Source of the DNA: Tianweitania sediminis
GTDB taxonomy: Bacteria; Pseudomonadota; Alphaproteobacteria; Rhizobiales; Rhizobiaceae
Direction of reading: 5' to 3'
Length of the DNA: 64,000 nt
Assembly: GCF_017813335.1 (NCBI RefSeq)
Contig: NZ_JAGIYY010000008.1
Location: forward strand, 1 to 64,000
How positions within the stretch are numbered: position 1 is the first letter of the stretch; each line of letters begins with the position of its first letter. Shown here piece after piece: positions 30,088-39,357 of this stretch. Position numbers and translations under genes: made by a program. The notes under the pieces are model-generated. The model ran no database searches. It saw only the letters and a list, made by a program, of their open reading frames with translations, and had not been told where the DNA came from.

Positions 30088-31179
30088 ATGGGAACGGCGT
30101 GCATGCATATCGGCAAGAAGCGGCAGAAAAGGCGGTCGCCGGTCGGCGCGCCGCCGGGAACCCTGATTGCCGATCCGACCGCGATTGAGCCCGCCCTTTC
30201 CGTGACCGTGATTGCCCCTGACGGGTACAAGGCCGTGTCGCGCGTGAGCCTCGCCGAGGTGAAGGCACTAAAAGGCGAGTGGCCGCTGATCTGGGTTGAT
30301 TGCGTGGGCCTGGCGGATGTGGCGCTGATCTCCGAACTGGGGAAGATCTTCGATCTTCATCCCCTGGCGCTGGAAGATACCGTCAATACCGGGCAGCGGC
30401 CGAAAACCGACTTCTACGACGAGCATGCCTTTGTTGTGCTCCACGCCACCGACGATCAACCCTCAAACCGCTTCGAGCAGATCTCGGTTTTTTTCGGCGA
30501 AAGCTTCGTGGTGACTTTCCAGGAGCGCTCCGGCGATCCGTTCGATCCCGTGCGCAAGCGTCTGGAAACCGAAGGGCCGAACCGCCTCAGAACGCGGAAA
30601 GGCGATTATCTGGCTTATGCGCTGATGGACACAATCATCGACAGCTACTTCCCTTCCCTTGAAGCGGCGGGAACCGCGGTCGAGGCGCTTGAAGAGGACG
30701 TCTTTGGGAACTGGGACAAACAACAGATGTCGCAGCTTCACCAACTGCGGCGCGATACTACCACGATGAAGCGGTGGCTTTCTCCCTTGCGCGATGCCGT
30801 GGCCGGTTTGACCCGTTCGGACGCGCGCTACGTGACGGCGGAAACCAAGCTTTACCTGAATGACACGCTGGACCATGTCACCACGCAACTGAGCCTCGCG
30901 GAAACCTATCGCGACACGGTGACGAACTTGATCGAGATGCACATGTCGATTGCCCAGGCACGCACGAATGACGTGATCAACCTCCTGACCATCGTGTCCA
31001 CGATCTTCATCCCTCTGACCTTCCTGGCCGGCATCTGGGGTATGAACTTCGATCCCGAGGTGTCGCCCTGGAACATGCCGGAACTGCAATGGTATTATGG
31101 CTATCCCTTTGCTTTGGGGGTGATGGGCTTGGTTGCGATCCTGCTCGTCGCCTACTTTCGTTGGCGTCGCTGGCTTTAG
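30088..31179 (+). CDS. CorA-family divalent cation transporter
   Basis: A 363-residue magnesium/cobalt-type channel. A large N-terminal cytoplasmic funnel domain is followed by two C-terminal membrane helices. The signature GMN loop is present (IWGMNFDPEVSPWNMPELQW) and the protein ends with the basic RWRRWL tail. A second in-frame ATG five codons later (before HIGKKR) is a possible start. Its place between truB and rpsO is unusual, since those two are normally neighbours. Confidence 0.9.
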   Translation: MGTACMHIGKKRQKRRSPVGAPPGTLIADPTAIEPALSVTVIAPDGYKAVSRVSLAEVKALKGEWPLIWVDCVGLADVALISELGKIFDLHPLALEDTVNTGQRPKTDFYDEHAFVVLHATDDQPSNRFEQISVFFGESFVVTFQERSGDPFDPVRKRLETEGPNRLRTRKGDYLAYALMDTIIDSYFPSLEAAGTAVEALEEDVFGNWDKQQMSQLHQLRRDTTTMKRWLSPLRDAVAGLTRSDARYVTAETKLYLNDTLDHVTTQLSLAETYRDTVTNLIEMHMSIAQARTNDVINLLTIVSTIFIPLTFLAGIWGMNFDPEVSPWNMPELQWYYGYPFALGVMGLVAILLVAYFRWRRWL

Positions 31180-31259
31180 GCGCTATAGACGGGGTATGAC
31201 TGCAATACCGGTTCAGGCGCCTGGCCTGCTGCCGTCGTTCCGAGGGGAAGAGCGGGTTC

Positions 31260-32984
31260 TTGGCGGAAAACACCGGGCTTCCTGATGGGGTTCCCGCGGA
31301 AAGCCGCGGCAGGCTGACGCTTGCCGGCGTGCATCCGCGAAGAACCATTTCGGCGCTGCTCGTGCTGCTTGTGGCCATCGCCATCGCACCGATCCTCGCC
31401 TTCAGCATCGTTCTGCTGCAAAGCAACGCCCGCGCGCAGATGGAAGTCGTGGATACGCTGGCGGAAGCGGCAACCAATTCGATCGCCGAGTCGGTAGAGC
31501 GCGAAATCACGGGCATGATCACCACGCTGCGGGTGATTTCCACCGCACCTTCGCTGCGCGAAGGGCGCATCCGCGAACTCTACGATTGGGCGCGCTCTTC
31601 GCTTGCGGGAAGTGGCGGCCACCTGATTCTTGTGGATCCCGATTTCAACCAGATCTTCAACACGCGCGTGCCGATCGGGCAGGCGTTGGGTCAGACGTCC
31701 AACCCGGCCGCTGTGCAACACGCAGTCGACAGCCGACAGCCTGTGATCTCCGACATCTTTTTCGGGCGCACCGCGCAAACTTGGGTCTTCAACGTGGTGA
31801 TGCCCGTGCCGGAGGAGGGGCGGGTGCCGGCGTTGATTCTGACGCAGAACGCCGAGAACCTGCAGCGCCTCCTGCAGCAGGGCAGGAGCGGCAACGGCTG
31901 GAGCACGGCCTTGCTTGATCGCGGAGGAAAGGTGCTCGCCTCCACCAGCGGAAGCACGGAAATCGCGCAGCCCTTCTTTCTTGATCTCGACCTCCAAAGC
32001 CACACCGATCCAGAGCACTTTTGGAAAACCGTCGGCGAGCGCGACTACGAGGTCGTGATTAGTCCTTCCCCGTCTTCGGGATGGTGGGTCGTGTCCTGGA
32101 TCTCGAGCCAGGATGCATCGCGATCAACAAGGCGCGCGTTGCTGCTTCTCCTGGTCGGCGGCGGGATCGTGATTGCGGTGGTGATGCTGGCGGCTCTCTA
32201 CCTCGCGCGCCAGATAGCGCGTTCGGTGCGGGGCCTTGCACTGGATGCCAAACGCCTGGGAACCGGCGAGCTCGTAGAGATGCGCACCTATCCAGTGGCG
32301 GAAGTCAACGTCGTGGCGCAGGCTTTGGCAGACGCGTCACGGGAGCGGCAATCGGCGGAAAACGAGATCCGTTTCCTGATGCGGGAGGTTGCGCACCGCT
32401 CGAAGAACCAGCTGACGGTGGTGTCTTCCATCGCCAAGCAGTCGGCGCGCAACGCGACGTCCTTTCCTGACTTCCAGGAGAGTTTCCAAAAGCGCATCCA
32501 GGGCCTCGCCCGATCTACCGACCTCCTGATTGCTGGTGGCGTCGGCGGCGTGGAACTGCGCGATCTCGTTTGCGCGCAACTCGAGCCGTTTCGCCCCGAC
32601 AGCGCGAGCCGCTTGTCCATCACGGGTCCGGTGTTCCGCCTGGGGCACCACACGGCCCAGACGCTCGGCATGGCTTTCCATGAGCTGGCAACGAATGCCG
32701 CAAAATATGGCGCTTTCGCTGGTGGGAGCGGCCGGATTGATGTCAACTGGACGCTTTCGGCGGAACAGCTCACCTTGCGCTGGCGCGAAACGGTTGCCGG
32801 ATTGGAAAAGCCTGCCGAACGACGCGGGTTCGGGACGGAGGTGATCGAGCGCATGGTTGGGCGCGCACTTGACGCGGAAATCACCCGCACCATGCATGAG
32901 GACGGTTTGGAATGGGTGTTCGTGATCCCGCTCGCCCGGCTGGAACAGGACGCACCAGCGGAGTCCGGCGCGGAGCGCGCCTAA
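31260..32984 (+). CDS. Membrane sensor histidine kinase, HWE family
   Basis: A 574-residue sensor. One membrane helix (about 33-55), an extracytoplasmic Cache-like sensing domain (about 56-285) and a second helix (about 290-315) precede a HAMP-like linker. The kinase core is of the HWE/HisKA_2 type: the phosphorylated His lies in EVAHRSKNQLTVVSSIAKQS, the N box is FHELATNAAKYGAF, and the WRE motif that names the family is present. It is an orphan kinase: no response regulator lies beside it. Starts with TTG after AGGGGAAG. The signal sensed is unknown. Confidence 0.88.
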   Translation: MAENTGLPDGVPAESRGRLTLAGVHPRRTISALLVLLVAIAIAPILAFSIVLLQSNARAQMEVVDTLAEAATNSIAESVEREITGMITTLRVISTAPSLREGRIRELYDWARSSLAGSGGHLILVDPDFNQIFNTRVPIGQALGQTSNPAAVQHAVDSRQPVISDIFFGRTAQTWVFNVVMPVPEEGRVPALILTQNAENLQRLLQQGRSGNGWSTALLDRGGKVLASTSGSTEIAQPFFLDLDLQSHTDPEHFWKTVGERDYEVVISPSPSSGWWVVSWISSQDASRSTRRALLLLLVGGGIVIAVVMLAALYLARQIARSVRGLALDAKRLGTGELVEMRTYPVAEVNVVAQALADASRERQSAENEIRFLMREVAHRSKNQLTVVSSIAKQSARNATSFPDFQESFQKRIQGLARSTDLLIAGGVGGVELRDLVCAQLEPFRPDSASRLSITGPVFRLGHHTAQTLGMAFHELATNAAKYGAFAGGSGRIDVNWTLSAEQLTLRWRETVAGLEKPAERRGFGTEVIERMVGRALDAEITRTMHEDGLEWVFVIPLARLEQDAPAESGAERA

Positions 32985-33025
32985 CAAAAGGCTGGTAAAA
33001 CACCGGCACTTCCCTTATATGCGCG

Positions 33026-33113
33026 CCAGCTTTCGGCAATTGGCCGCAGGCTTTCAAGGCCTCCGCTGGACGACATCCCGGCCGCAGGCGTCCCCTTCCT
33101 CCCTTTAGAAAGG
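33026..33113 (+). promoter_or_regulatory. Three-way-junction RNA leader before rpsO (candidate S15 autoregulatory site)
   Basis: An outer stem CCAGC/GCTGG (33026-33030 and 33065-33069) closes two hairpins, CGGC-GCCG (33034-33046) and AGGC-GCCT (33048-33062). Farther down, CCTT/AAGG (33102-33105 and 33110-33113) can pair across the ribosome-binding site. A three-way junction is the kind of RNA that ribosomal protein S15 binds in 16S rRNA and in several rpsO leaders, so autogenous control is likely. The fold is drawn by eye and not computed. Confidence 0.55.
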
Positions 33114-33121
33114 AACATCCG

Positions 33122-33391
33122 ATGTCGATCACTGCCGAGCGCAAACAGGAATTGCTGCAGGAATACGCGACCGCCAAGGGCGACACCGGGTCTCCGGAAG
33201 TCCAGGTGGCGATCCTTTCCGAGCGGATCCGCAACCTGACCGAGCACTTCAAGGACCACAAGAAGGACAACCACTCCCGTCGTGGCCTCCTGAAGCTCGT
33301 GTCGCAGCGCCGCCGTCTCCTTGACTATCTTAATGGCAAGGACAGCGGGCGCTATCAGACGCTGATCGAAAAGCTCGGCCTGCGTCGTTGA
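33122..33391 (+). CDS. rpsO: 30S ribosomal protein S15
   Basis: The 89-residue protein has the family's normal length and the conserved [21 protein letters not shown] and [20 protein letters not shown] stretches that contact the 16S rRNA three-way junction. An AAAGGA ribosome-binding site precedes it and may be occluded by leader RNA folding. pnp follows, as in most proteobacteria. Confidence 0.97.
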   Translation: MSITAERKQELLQEYATAKGDTGSPEVQVAILSERIRNLTEHFKDHKKDNHSRRGLLKLVSQRRRLLDYLNGKDSGRYQTLIEKLGLRR

Positions 33392-33442
33392 TCGTCTCGC
33401 GCAGCCCCATGGCGCTGCATTCGTGACGGCTTAATCTGGTCA

Positions 33443-33531
33443 GCCGGCGATCCCCAGCGGGTCGCCGGCCGATCGCGTAAGGATCGATGGTCGATCCTGA
33501 GGTTCCCTAGGGCAGATCGCCGGAAGGAACC
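33443..33531 (+). promoter_or_regulatory. Three consecutive stem-loops in the pnp leader
   Basis: Between rpsO and pnp lie two perfect 8-bp hairpins, GCCGGCGA/TCGCCGGC (33443-33469) and AGGATCGA/TCGATCCT (33480-33498). A weaker one, GGTTCC/GGAACC (33501-33531), follows. In other proteobacteria a long stem-loop in this position is cut by RNase III and lets PNPase repress its own mRNA; these stems could serve the same purpose. Confidence 0.6.
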
Positions 33532-33675
33532 CTCCTGAACCGGTCATGGGGCAGGATTGCAGGTGGCTCTCAACCGAGCTTCCCGTTGTCTTGCCCGTGG
33601 CGGGTTCGCCCGTAGGAGCCGGATAGGGTTTCGCGCCGACAGATGCGCGAACGGCCGGCACAAAGAGGACGAGAT

Positions 33676-35820
33676 ATGTTCAAGCACCACAAAGTTGAAA
33701 TCGAATGGGGTGGGCGTCCGCTGACCCTCGAAACCGGCAAGATCGCGCGTCAGGCTGACGGCGCGGTTCTCGCTACCTATGGCGAAACGGTCGTTCTGGC
33801 GACCGTCGTGTCGGCAAAGGCGCCGAAGCCGGGTCAGGACTTCTTTCCGCTGACCGTCAACTATCAGGAAAAGACATTTGCCGCCGGCAAGATCCCGGGC
33901 GGCTACTTCAAGCGTGAAGGCCGTCCGTCCGAAAACGAGACGCTGGTCTCGCGCCTGATCGACCGGCCGATTCGCCCCCTTTTCGCGGAAGGCTACAAGA
34001 ACGACACGCAGGTGATCGTCACCGTTCTCCAGCATGACCTCGAGAACAATCCAGACATCCTGTCGATGGTTGCGGCTTCTGCTGCGCTGACCATCTCGGG
34101 CGTGCCTTTCATGGGCCCGATCGGCGGCGCACGCGTTGGCTACGTCAACGGCGAATACATCTTGAACCCGCATCTGGACGAGATGCCGGAATCCAAGCTC
34201 GACCTCGTTGTGGCCGGCACCGCCGACGCCGTTCTGATGGTGGAATCGGAAGCCCAGGAACTGCCGGAAGACGTCATGCTCGGCGCTGTGGTGTTTGGCC
34301 AGAAGGGCTTCAAGCCGGTTCTGGACGCCATCATCAAGCTCGCCGAAGTGGCTGCCAACGAGCCGCGCGAGCACTCCGTTGCCGATCACTCCGCACTCGA
34401 AGCCAAGATCCTCGAAATTGCCGAGCAGGATCTCCGCGCGGCCTACAAGATCATCGACAAGCAGGACCGCTACACCGCCGTTGATGCTGCCAAGGCGAAG
34501 GTAAAGGCTGCTCTCCTGCCGGAAGATGGCGAGGGCGAGTATTCTGCCGAAGACGTTGGCGCGGTGTTCAAGGAACTCCAGGCCAAGATCGTTCGCTGGA
34601 ACATCCTCGACACCGGCAGCCGCATCGATGGCCGCGACCTCAAGACGGTTCGCGCCATTGTTTCGGAAGTCGGTGTTCTGCCGCGCACGCACGGTTCGGC
34701 GCTGTTCACGCGTGGTGAAACCCAGGCGCTGGTTGTTGCCACGCTCGGCACCGGCGAAGACGAGCAGTATGTCGACAGCCTGACGGGCATGTACAAGGAG
34801 CGGTTCCTCCTTCACTACAACTTCCCGCCCTATTCGGTTGGCGAAACCGGCCGCATGGGTTCGCCCGGCCGCCGCGAAATCGGCCACGGCAAGCTCGCCT
34901 GGCGCGCCATCCGTCCGATGCTGCCGACTGCCGAACAGTTCCCTTACACGCTGCGGGCGGTGTCCGAGATTACCGAATCGAACGGCTCGTCGTCCATGGC
35001 AACCGTTTGCGGCACCTCGCTGGCCCTCATGGATGCAGGCGTTCCGCTGCAGCGTCCGGTGGCCGGCATCGCCATGGGCCTGATCAAGGAAGGCGATCGC
35101 TTCGCAGTTCTGTCGGACATCCTGGGTGACGAAGATCACCTCGGCGACATGGACTTCAAGGTCGCGGGCACGGAAAACGGCATCACCTCGCTGCAGATGG
35201 ACATCAAGATCGATGGCATCACCGAGGAGATCATGCAGGTGGCACTTGGCCAGGCCAAGGATGGCCGTATCCACATCCTCGGCGAGATGGCAAAGGCGCT
35301 GACGGAAGGCCGGTCCGAACTCGGCGAGTTCGCGCCGCGCATTGAAGTCATGCAGATCCCGACGGACAAGATCCGGGATGTCATTGGTTCGGGCGGCAAG
35401 GTGATCCGCGAGATCGTCGAAAAGACCGGCGCCAAGATCAACATCGAGGATGACGGCACGGTGAAGATCGCGTCGTCTTCCGCCAAGGAGATCGAGGCGG
35501 CCCGCAAGTGGATCCACACCATCGTGGCCGAGCCGGAAGTGGGCGAGATCTACGAAGGCACGGTCGTGAAGACCGCCGACTTCGGCGCTTTCGTGAACTT
35601 CTTCGGCCCGCGTGACGGCCTGGTGCACATCTCGCAGCTGTCCGACGAGCGCGTGGCCAAGACCACGGACGTCGTGAAGGAAGGGCAGAAGGTCTACGTC
35701 AAGCTGATGGGCTTCGATGAGCGCGGCAAGGTTCGCTTGTCGATGAAGGTCGTGGACCAGTCCACCGGCAAGGAAACGGCCAAGGAAAAGAAGAAGGAAG
35801 GCGACGAAGACGCCGCCTGA
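33676..35820 (+). CDS. pnp: Polyribonucleotide nucleotidyltransferase (PNPase)
   Basis: Phosphorolytic 3'-5' exoribonuclease and degradosome component. The 714 residues show two RNase PH-like domains (first from [20 protein letters not shown]; second with [17 protein letters not shown] and [20 protein letters not shown]). The KH domain (about 557-610, [15 protein letters not shown]) and S1 domain (about 620-690, [20 protein letters not shown]) follow, then a charged tail. The ATG after GAGGACGAG was chosen; eleven upstream in-frame codons lack similarity. Confidence 0.97.
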   Translation: MFKHHKVEIEWGGRPLTLETGKIARQADGAVLATYGETVVLATVVSAKAPKPGQDFFPLTVNYQEKTFAAGKIPGGYFKREGRPSENETLVSRLIDRPIRPLFAEGYKNDTQVIVTVLQHDLENNPDILSMVAASAALTISGVPFMGPIGGARVGYVNGEYILNPHLDEMPESKLDLVVAGTADAVLMVESEAQELPEDVMLGAVVFGQKGFKPVLDAIIKLAEVAANEPREHSVADHSALEAKILEIAEQDLRAAYKIIDKQDRYTAVDAAKAKVKAALLPEDGEGEYSAEDVGAVFKELQAKIVRWNILDTGSRIDGRDLKTVRAIVSEVGVLPRTHGSALFTRGETQALVVATLGTGEDEQYVDSLTGMYKERFLLHYNFPPYSVGETGRMGSPGRREIGHGKLAWRAIRPMLPTAEQFPYTLRAVSEITESNGSSSMATVCGTSLALMDAGVPLQRPVAGIAMGLIKEGDRFAVLSDILGDEDHLGDMDFKVAGTENGITSLQMDIKIDGITEEIMQVALGQAKDGRIHILGEMAKALTEGRSELGEFAPRIEVMQIPTDKIRDVIGSGGKVIREIVEKTGAKINIEDDGTVKIASSSAKEIEAARKWIHTIVAEPEVGEIYEGTVVKTADFGAFVNFFGPRDGLVHISQLSDERVAKTTDVVKEGQKVYVKLMGFDERGKVRLSMKVVDQSTGKETAKEKKKEGDEDAA

Positions 35821-35847
35821 GCTTTTCCAGTGCTCTGACCCAAGAAC

Positions 35848-35880
35848 AGGCGCGCTTCGCAAGGAGCGCGCCTTTCTCTT
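35848..35880 (+). terminator. Rho-independent terminator after pnp
   Basis: A perfect 9-bp stem (AGGCGCGCT/AGCGCGCCT) with an 8-nt loop is followed by TTCTCTT. It ends the long translation operon before the methyltransferase gene. Confidence 0.8.
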
Positions 35881-35894
35881 ACCAAAGATCGACC

Positions 35895-36905
35895 ATGCAA
35901 GCCGACCAAACCTGGCGCACCCTATTCCACCCCTTTGAAGCCGGTGACTTGCCCGTCCCGGGGCCGAGCGAGCGTGTGCTTTTCCTTGGCGCGCGGCCAG
36001 GCTTTCGACTGCCGGACGGCTTTGGAGCTGAGCTCACCTGCGTGCAAGGGTTTCGGCCGGACTTCCTGATGCTGAAGCGACAGGGAAGGGCTGTTGTCCC
36101 GGAGCCGGACGGCGACAACTACGATTTGGTGCTCGTGCAAGGCAGCAAGCATCGAGGTCAAAACGAGGGGTGGATCGCGGAAGCGCTGAGGCGCGCAAAA
36201 GCCGGCGGGCTGATCGTGGTGGCTGCTTCCAAAAAGGACGGTGCGGACAGCCTGCGCAAGCGCATGACCAATCAACTGGCCGTTCAGAACCATGCCGCAA
36301 AGCACCATGGCACGGTGTTCTGGCTGCAGGCTGGCGGCCAAACAATGCCGCTGCCGGAGCCGGTGCTGGTGGATAACCGCTTTCAGACGCGTCCTGGCAT
36401 GTTTTCGCACGGGCATGCGGACGCAGGCTCGCAGTTTCTGGCCGAACACCTGCCGGCGGACCTCAAAGGTGATGTGGCTGATTTCTGTGCGGGCTGGGGC
36501 TACCTGGCAGCTGCGCTGGAAACCCGCGACCCCATTCGGAGCATCGACCTTTATGAAGCCGACCACGCGGCTCTGGAGGCGGCGAAAGAAGCACTTGCCG
36601 GATCCCGCAGGCCGTTCAGCTTCTTTTGGCATGACCTGGCGAGTGAGACGGTGACCCGTCGCTACGACGCGATTGTAATGAACCCGCCGTTCCATGCGTC
36701 AAGCCAGAAGGCGGAGCCGGATCTTGGTGCCACCATGATCCGGGCTGCTGCGCTGGCCTTGAAGGGGCACGGCCGGCTTGTTCTCGTGGCGAACCGAGCC
36801 CTGCCTTACGAGCGTGCCCTGGCGGGCGTCTTTGCGGCTTCCGGCGAAACGGCGCGCAACGACAGCTTCAAGGTCTTGTGGGGCGCAGGGCCACGAACCC
36901 GCTAA
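35895..36905 (+). CDS. Class I methyltransferase, RsmC-like
   Basis: A 336-residue protein laid out like the 16S rRNA G1207 methyltransferase RsmC. A degenerate N-terminal methyltransferase-like half is followed by an active C-terminal half with the SAM-binding region VADFCAGWGYLAAAL and the catalytic NPPFH motif (VMNPPFHASSQ). The NPPFH box indicates N2-guanine methylation in this family. It starts right after the pnp terminator and is convergent with the GGDEF-EAL gene. Confidence 0.85.
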   Translation: MQADQTWRTLFHPFEAGDLPVPGPSERVLFLGARPGFRLPDGFGAELTCVQGFRPDFLMLKRQGRAVVPEPDGDNYDLVLVQGSKHRGQNEGWIAEALRRAKAGGLIVVAASKKDGADSLRKRMTNQLAVQNHAAKHHGTVFWLQAGGQTMPLPEPVLVDNRFQTRPGMFSHGHADAGSQFLAEHLPADLKGDVADFCAGWGYLAAALETRDPIRSIDLYEADHAALEAAKEALAGSRRPFSFFWHDLASETVTRRYDAIVMNPPFHASSQKAEPDLGATMIRAAALALKGHGRLVLVANRALPYERALAGVFAASGETARNDSFKVLWGAGPRTR

Positions 36906-36913
36906 GAAGAGCG

Positions 36914-38430
36914 TCAGGAAACGAGGCGCAGGGCCTTGATCGTGATCTGCTCCGGGAGGGGCTCAGGGCGCCCGAACAGATAGCCTTGTACCACGCGGCA
37001 GCCCGCAGCGCGCAGCAGCGTCGCCTGATGTTCGGTTTCCACGCCTTCAGCAATCGTATCAACGCCAAGCGCGCGGGACAGTCCGACGATGGTCGAAATC
37101 ACGGCGCCGCTGTTTTCGTCGGCTTCGAGACGGCTGACGAAGGACCGGTCGATCTTGAGCTTCTGGAACGAGAAGTCGATGAGATAGCTGAGGTTTGAGT
37201 ATCCGGTGCCGAAATCGTCGACGGCAACCGTGATGCCCATATCAACCACTTCGCTCATGATGGCCGCAGCGCGCGTCTTGTCCTGCATCATGGCCGTTTC
37301 GGTCACTTCGAGTTCAAGACGCTGTGGTGCGAGGCCGCTGTCGTGCAAGGCACTGCGCACAAGGTCAACGAAATCGCGTGCCATGAACTGCACGGGAGAG
37401 ATGTTGACGGCAACGAAGCAGGTGTCGGGCAGCCGCAAGGCGTCCTGGCAGGCGGTCCGCAACACCCATTCCCCGATCGGCACGATCATGCCGGTCTCTT
37501 CCGCGATCGGAATGAACTCCATCGGCGGGATGGTGCCGCGTTCCGGGTGCTGCCAGCGGATCAGGGCTTCGTAGCCGACCACAGCCTTGGTGTTGAGGTC
37601 GATCTGCGGCTGGTAATGCAGGTGGAAGTCGCCGCGTTCAAAGGCGATCGACAGCTCGGACTCGATCCACTGCCGGTAATCCGCGACCTGGCCCATATCA
37701 GGATGATAGGCAGCCCAGCTTCCCATACCGCCGGTGCGTGCTGAAGCGCAAGGTTCGAGCGGCGCAGCAGGCGGATCGGGTCGACACCGTCCTTTGGAAT
37801 GGCAACAACGCCAACCGAAATGTTGACCGACTGAAGATGCGTTCCGAGCTGGTACGGCGCCGCCATGGTTTCCACCAGGCCTTCGATCAGGCGGTCAATG
37901 TCATCCACTTCCGCGCGGTCGGGCAAAAGGACGCCGAACTCTCCGGCGCCCAGCCGGCCGATCTCCACGCCGGCCGGAAAGTACCCCTTGAGCCGCTTGG
38001 CGAAATGCTTGATCAGGCGATCGCCGGTTTGGTAGCCGATGGCATCGTTGATCTGCTTGAAGCGATCGATGTCGATGTCGATCAGGAAGGTCGGTTCGCC
38101 GGTTTTCACCGACTGGGCCGCGGCTTCGGCCGTTTTGCCGATCATGGCCGTGCGTGCGTGCATGCCGGTCAGCTTGTCGACCTGCGTTTCCCGGAACACG
38201 TAGTTGACGGATTCATCGACGCCGGCAAAGAACGACAGGGCCGCAGCGCCTGCGGCAGCGGCACCGAGAGCGGCGATCACAAACGCCAGTGTCTGAGCCG
38301 AAAGCGCAGAAATATTCCCGCCGAGCCCAACATGAAGCGCCCAAAAAGCAAGCACGAAGCTGCCAAGACCGGCCGCAGCAACGGTGATCACGCGGAAAAG
38401 CGGCGTCCGGGACGGGTTGAGTTCTGACAT
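36914..38430 (-). pseudogene. GGDEF-EAL cyclic-di-GMP protein split by a 1-nt frameshift
   Basis: The upstream frame (38430 down to 37561) encodes two membrane helices and a GGDEF domain with a degenerate active site (RLGAGEFGVLL, so GAGEF in place of GGDEF). The other frame (ending at 36914) encodes a complete EAL phosphodiesterase domain with YEALIRW, VDDFGTGYSNL and FQKLKIDRSFV. Around base 37736 the text passes from LALQHA in one frame to TGGMGSWAAY in the next; one missing base would join them. Either the gene is inactivated or the base is a sequencing error. An intact protein would probably be a c-di-GMP phosphodiesterase. Confidence 0.8.
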
Positions 38431-38491
38431 GCGGTCATTCCAACGACGCCGCAAGCTAACCCGCAAAAGCCTTATAATGCGTTTCCAACAA

Positions 38492-38512
38492 GGAACTCTG
38501 TTTTAGAGCTCC
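38492..38512 (-). terminator. Hairpin after fabI
   Basis: On the minus strand GGAGCTCT pairs with AGAGTTCC (one G-T pair) around a 5-nt loop, just past the fabI stop, followed by TTGTTGG. It is a plausible but weak terminator separating fabI from the GGDEF-EAL gene. Confidence 0.5.
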
Positions 38513-38533
38513 CTGTAGGAGGGTGCGTGGCCG

Positions 38534-39343
38534 TCAGTCTGCTTCGCCTACGTTCTTCAGTTCCGCCAAACGCGGCATCAGAACGCTGTTGTAGCCGGCA
38601 TCCACGTAGTGGATTTCACCGGTGACGCCGTTCGACAGGTCCGACAGGAGATAAAGCGCGGAGCCCCCGATGTCATCGAGCGAAACCGGTCGCCGCAGCG
38701 GTGCGTTGCGCTGCTGGAAAGCAAACATCTGGCGCGCATCCGAAATGCCTGCACCGGCAAGCGTGCGCACCGGCCCGGCCGACAAACCGTTGACGCGGAT
38801 CCCGCGCGGGCCGTAGTCGGACGCGAGGTAACGCACCGAGGCTTCCAAGCCTGCCTTAGCCACGCCCATGACGTTGTAGTTCGGCATGGTGCGCATGGAA
38901 GCGCCATAGGTCAGCGTGATCATGGAACCCGCGCCATCCATCATGGTGGCTGCCTTGCGCGCAACCTCCGTGAAGGAGAAGCAGGAGATCACCATGGTGC
39001 GGACGAAGTTCGCCTTGCTGGTGTCGGCGTAAAGACCCTTCAGCTCGCTCTTGTCGGAAAACCCGATGGCATGCACGAGGAAGTCGATCTTCGGCCAAGT
39101 CGCCGCGATCTCATCGAATGCAGACTCGATGGAAGCAGAATCCTCCACGTCGCAGGGGATGGTCAGCGCGGAGCCGACCTTCTCGGCCAGCGGCTTCACG
39201 CGCTTGCCGAGCGCTTCGCCCTGGTAGGTGAAGGCCATCTCGGCGCCGTGCTTGTGCAGTTGCTGCGCAATACCCCAGGCAATCGAATGGTCGTTGGCGA
39301 CGCCCATGATGACGCCGCGCTTGCCCTGCATCAAACCTTCCAT
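38534..39343 (-). CDS. fabI: Enoyl-[acyl-carrier-protein] reductase (NADH) FabI
   Basis: Last reductive step of the fatty acid elongation cycle. A short-chain dehydrogenase of 269 residues with the Rossmann segment GVANDHSIAWGIAQQL and the FabI-type catalytic Y-x6-K (YNVMGVAKA). A GAGG ribosome-binding site supports the start. It is third in the minus-strand order fabA-fabB-fabI, 14 bases after fabB. Confidence 0.94.
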   Translation of the reverse strand: MEGLMQGKRGVIMGVANDHSIAWGIAQQLHKHGAEMAFTYQGEALGKRVKPLAEKVGSALTIPCDVEDSASIESAFDEIAATWPKIDFLVHAIGFSDKSELKGLYADTSKANFVRTMVISCFSFTEVARKAATMMDGAGSMITLTYGASMRTMPNYNVMGVAKAGLEASVRYLASDYGPRGIRVNGLSAGPVRTLAGAGISDARQMFAFQQRNAPLRRPVSLDDIGGSALYLLSDLSNGVTGEIHYVDAGYNSVLMPRLAELKNVGEAD

Positions 39344-39357
39344 GACCGCCTCTGCGC

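Noticed and set aside
33544-35862. 772-codon open frame on the strand opposite pnp, and similar long antisense frames opposite mscS (2288-3805), hyuA (4894-6630) and tctABC (19895-21880)
   Set aside because: They are shadows caused by GC-rich codon use. Their translations are His/Arg/Gln-rich, match no family and lack ribosome-binding sites, while the other strand encodes clear proteins.
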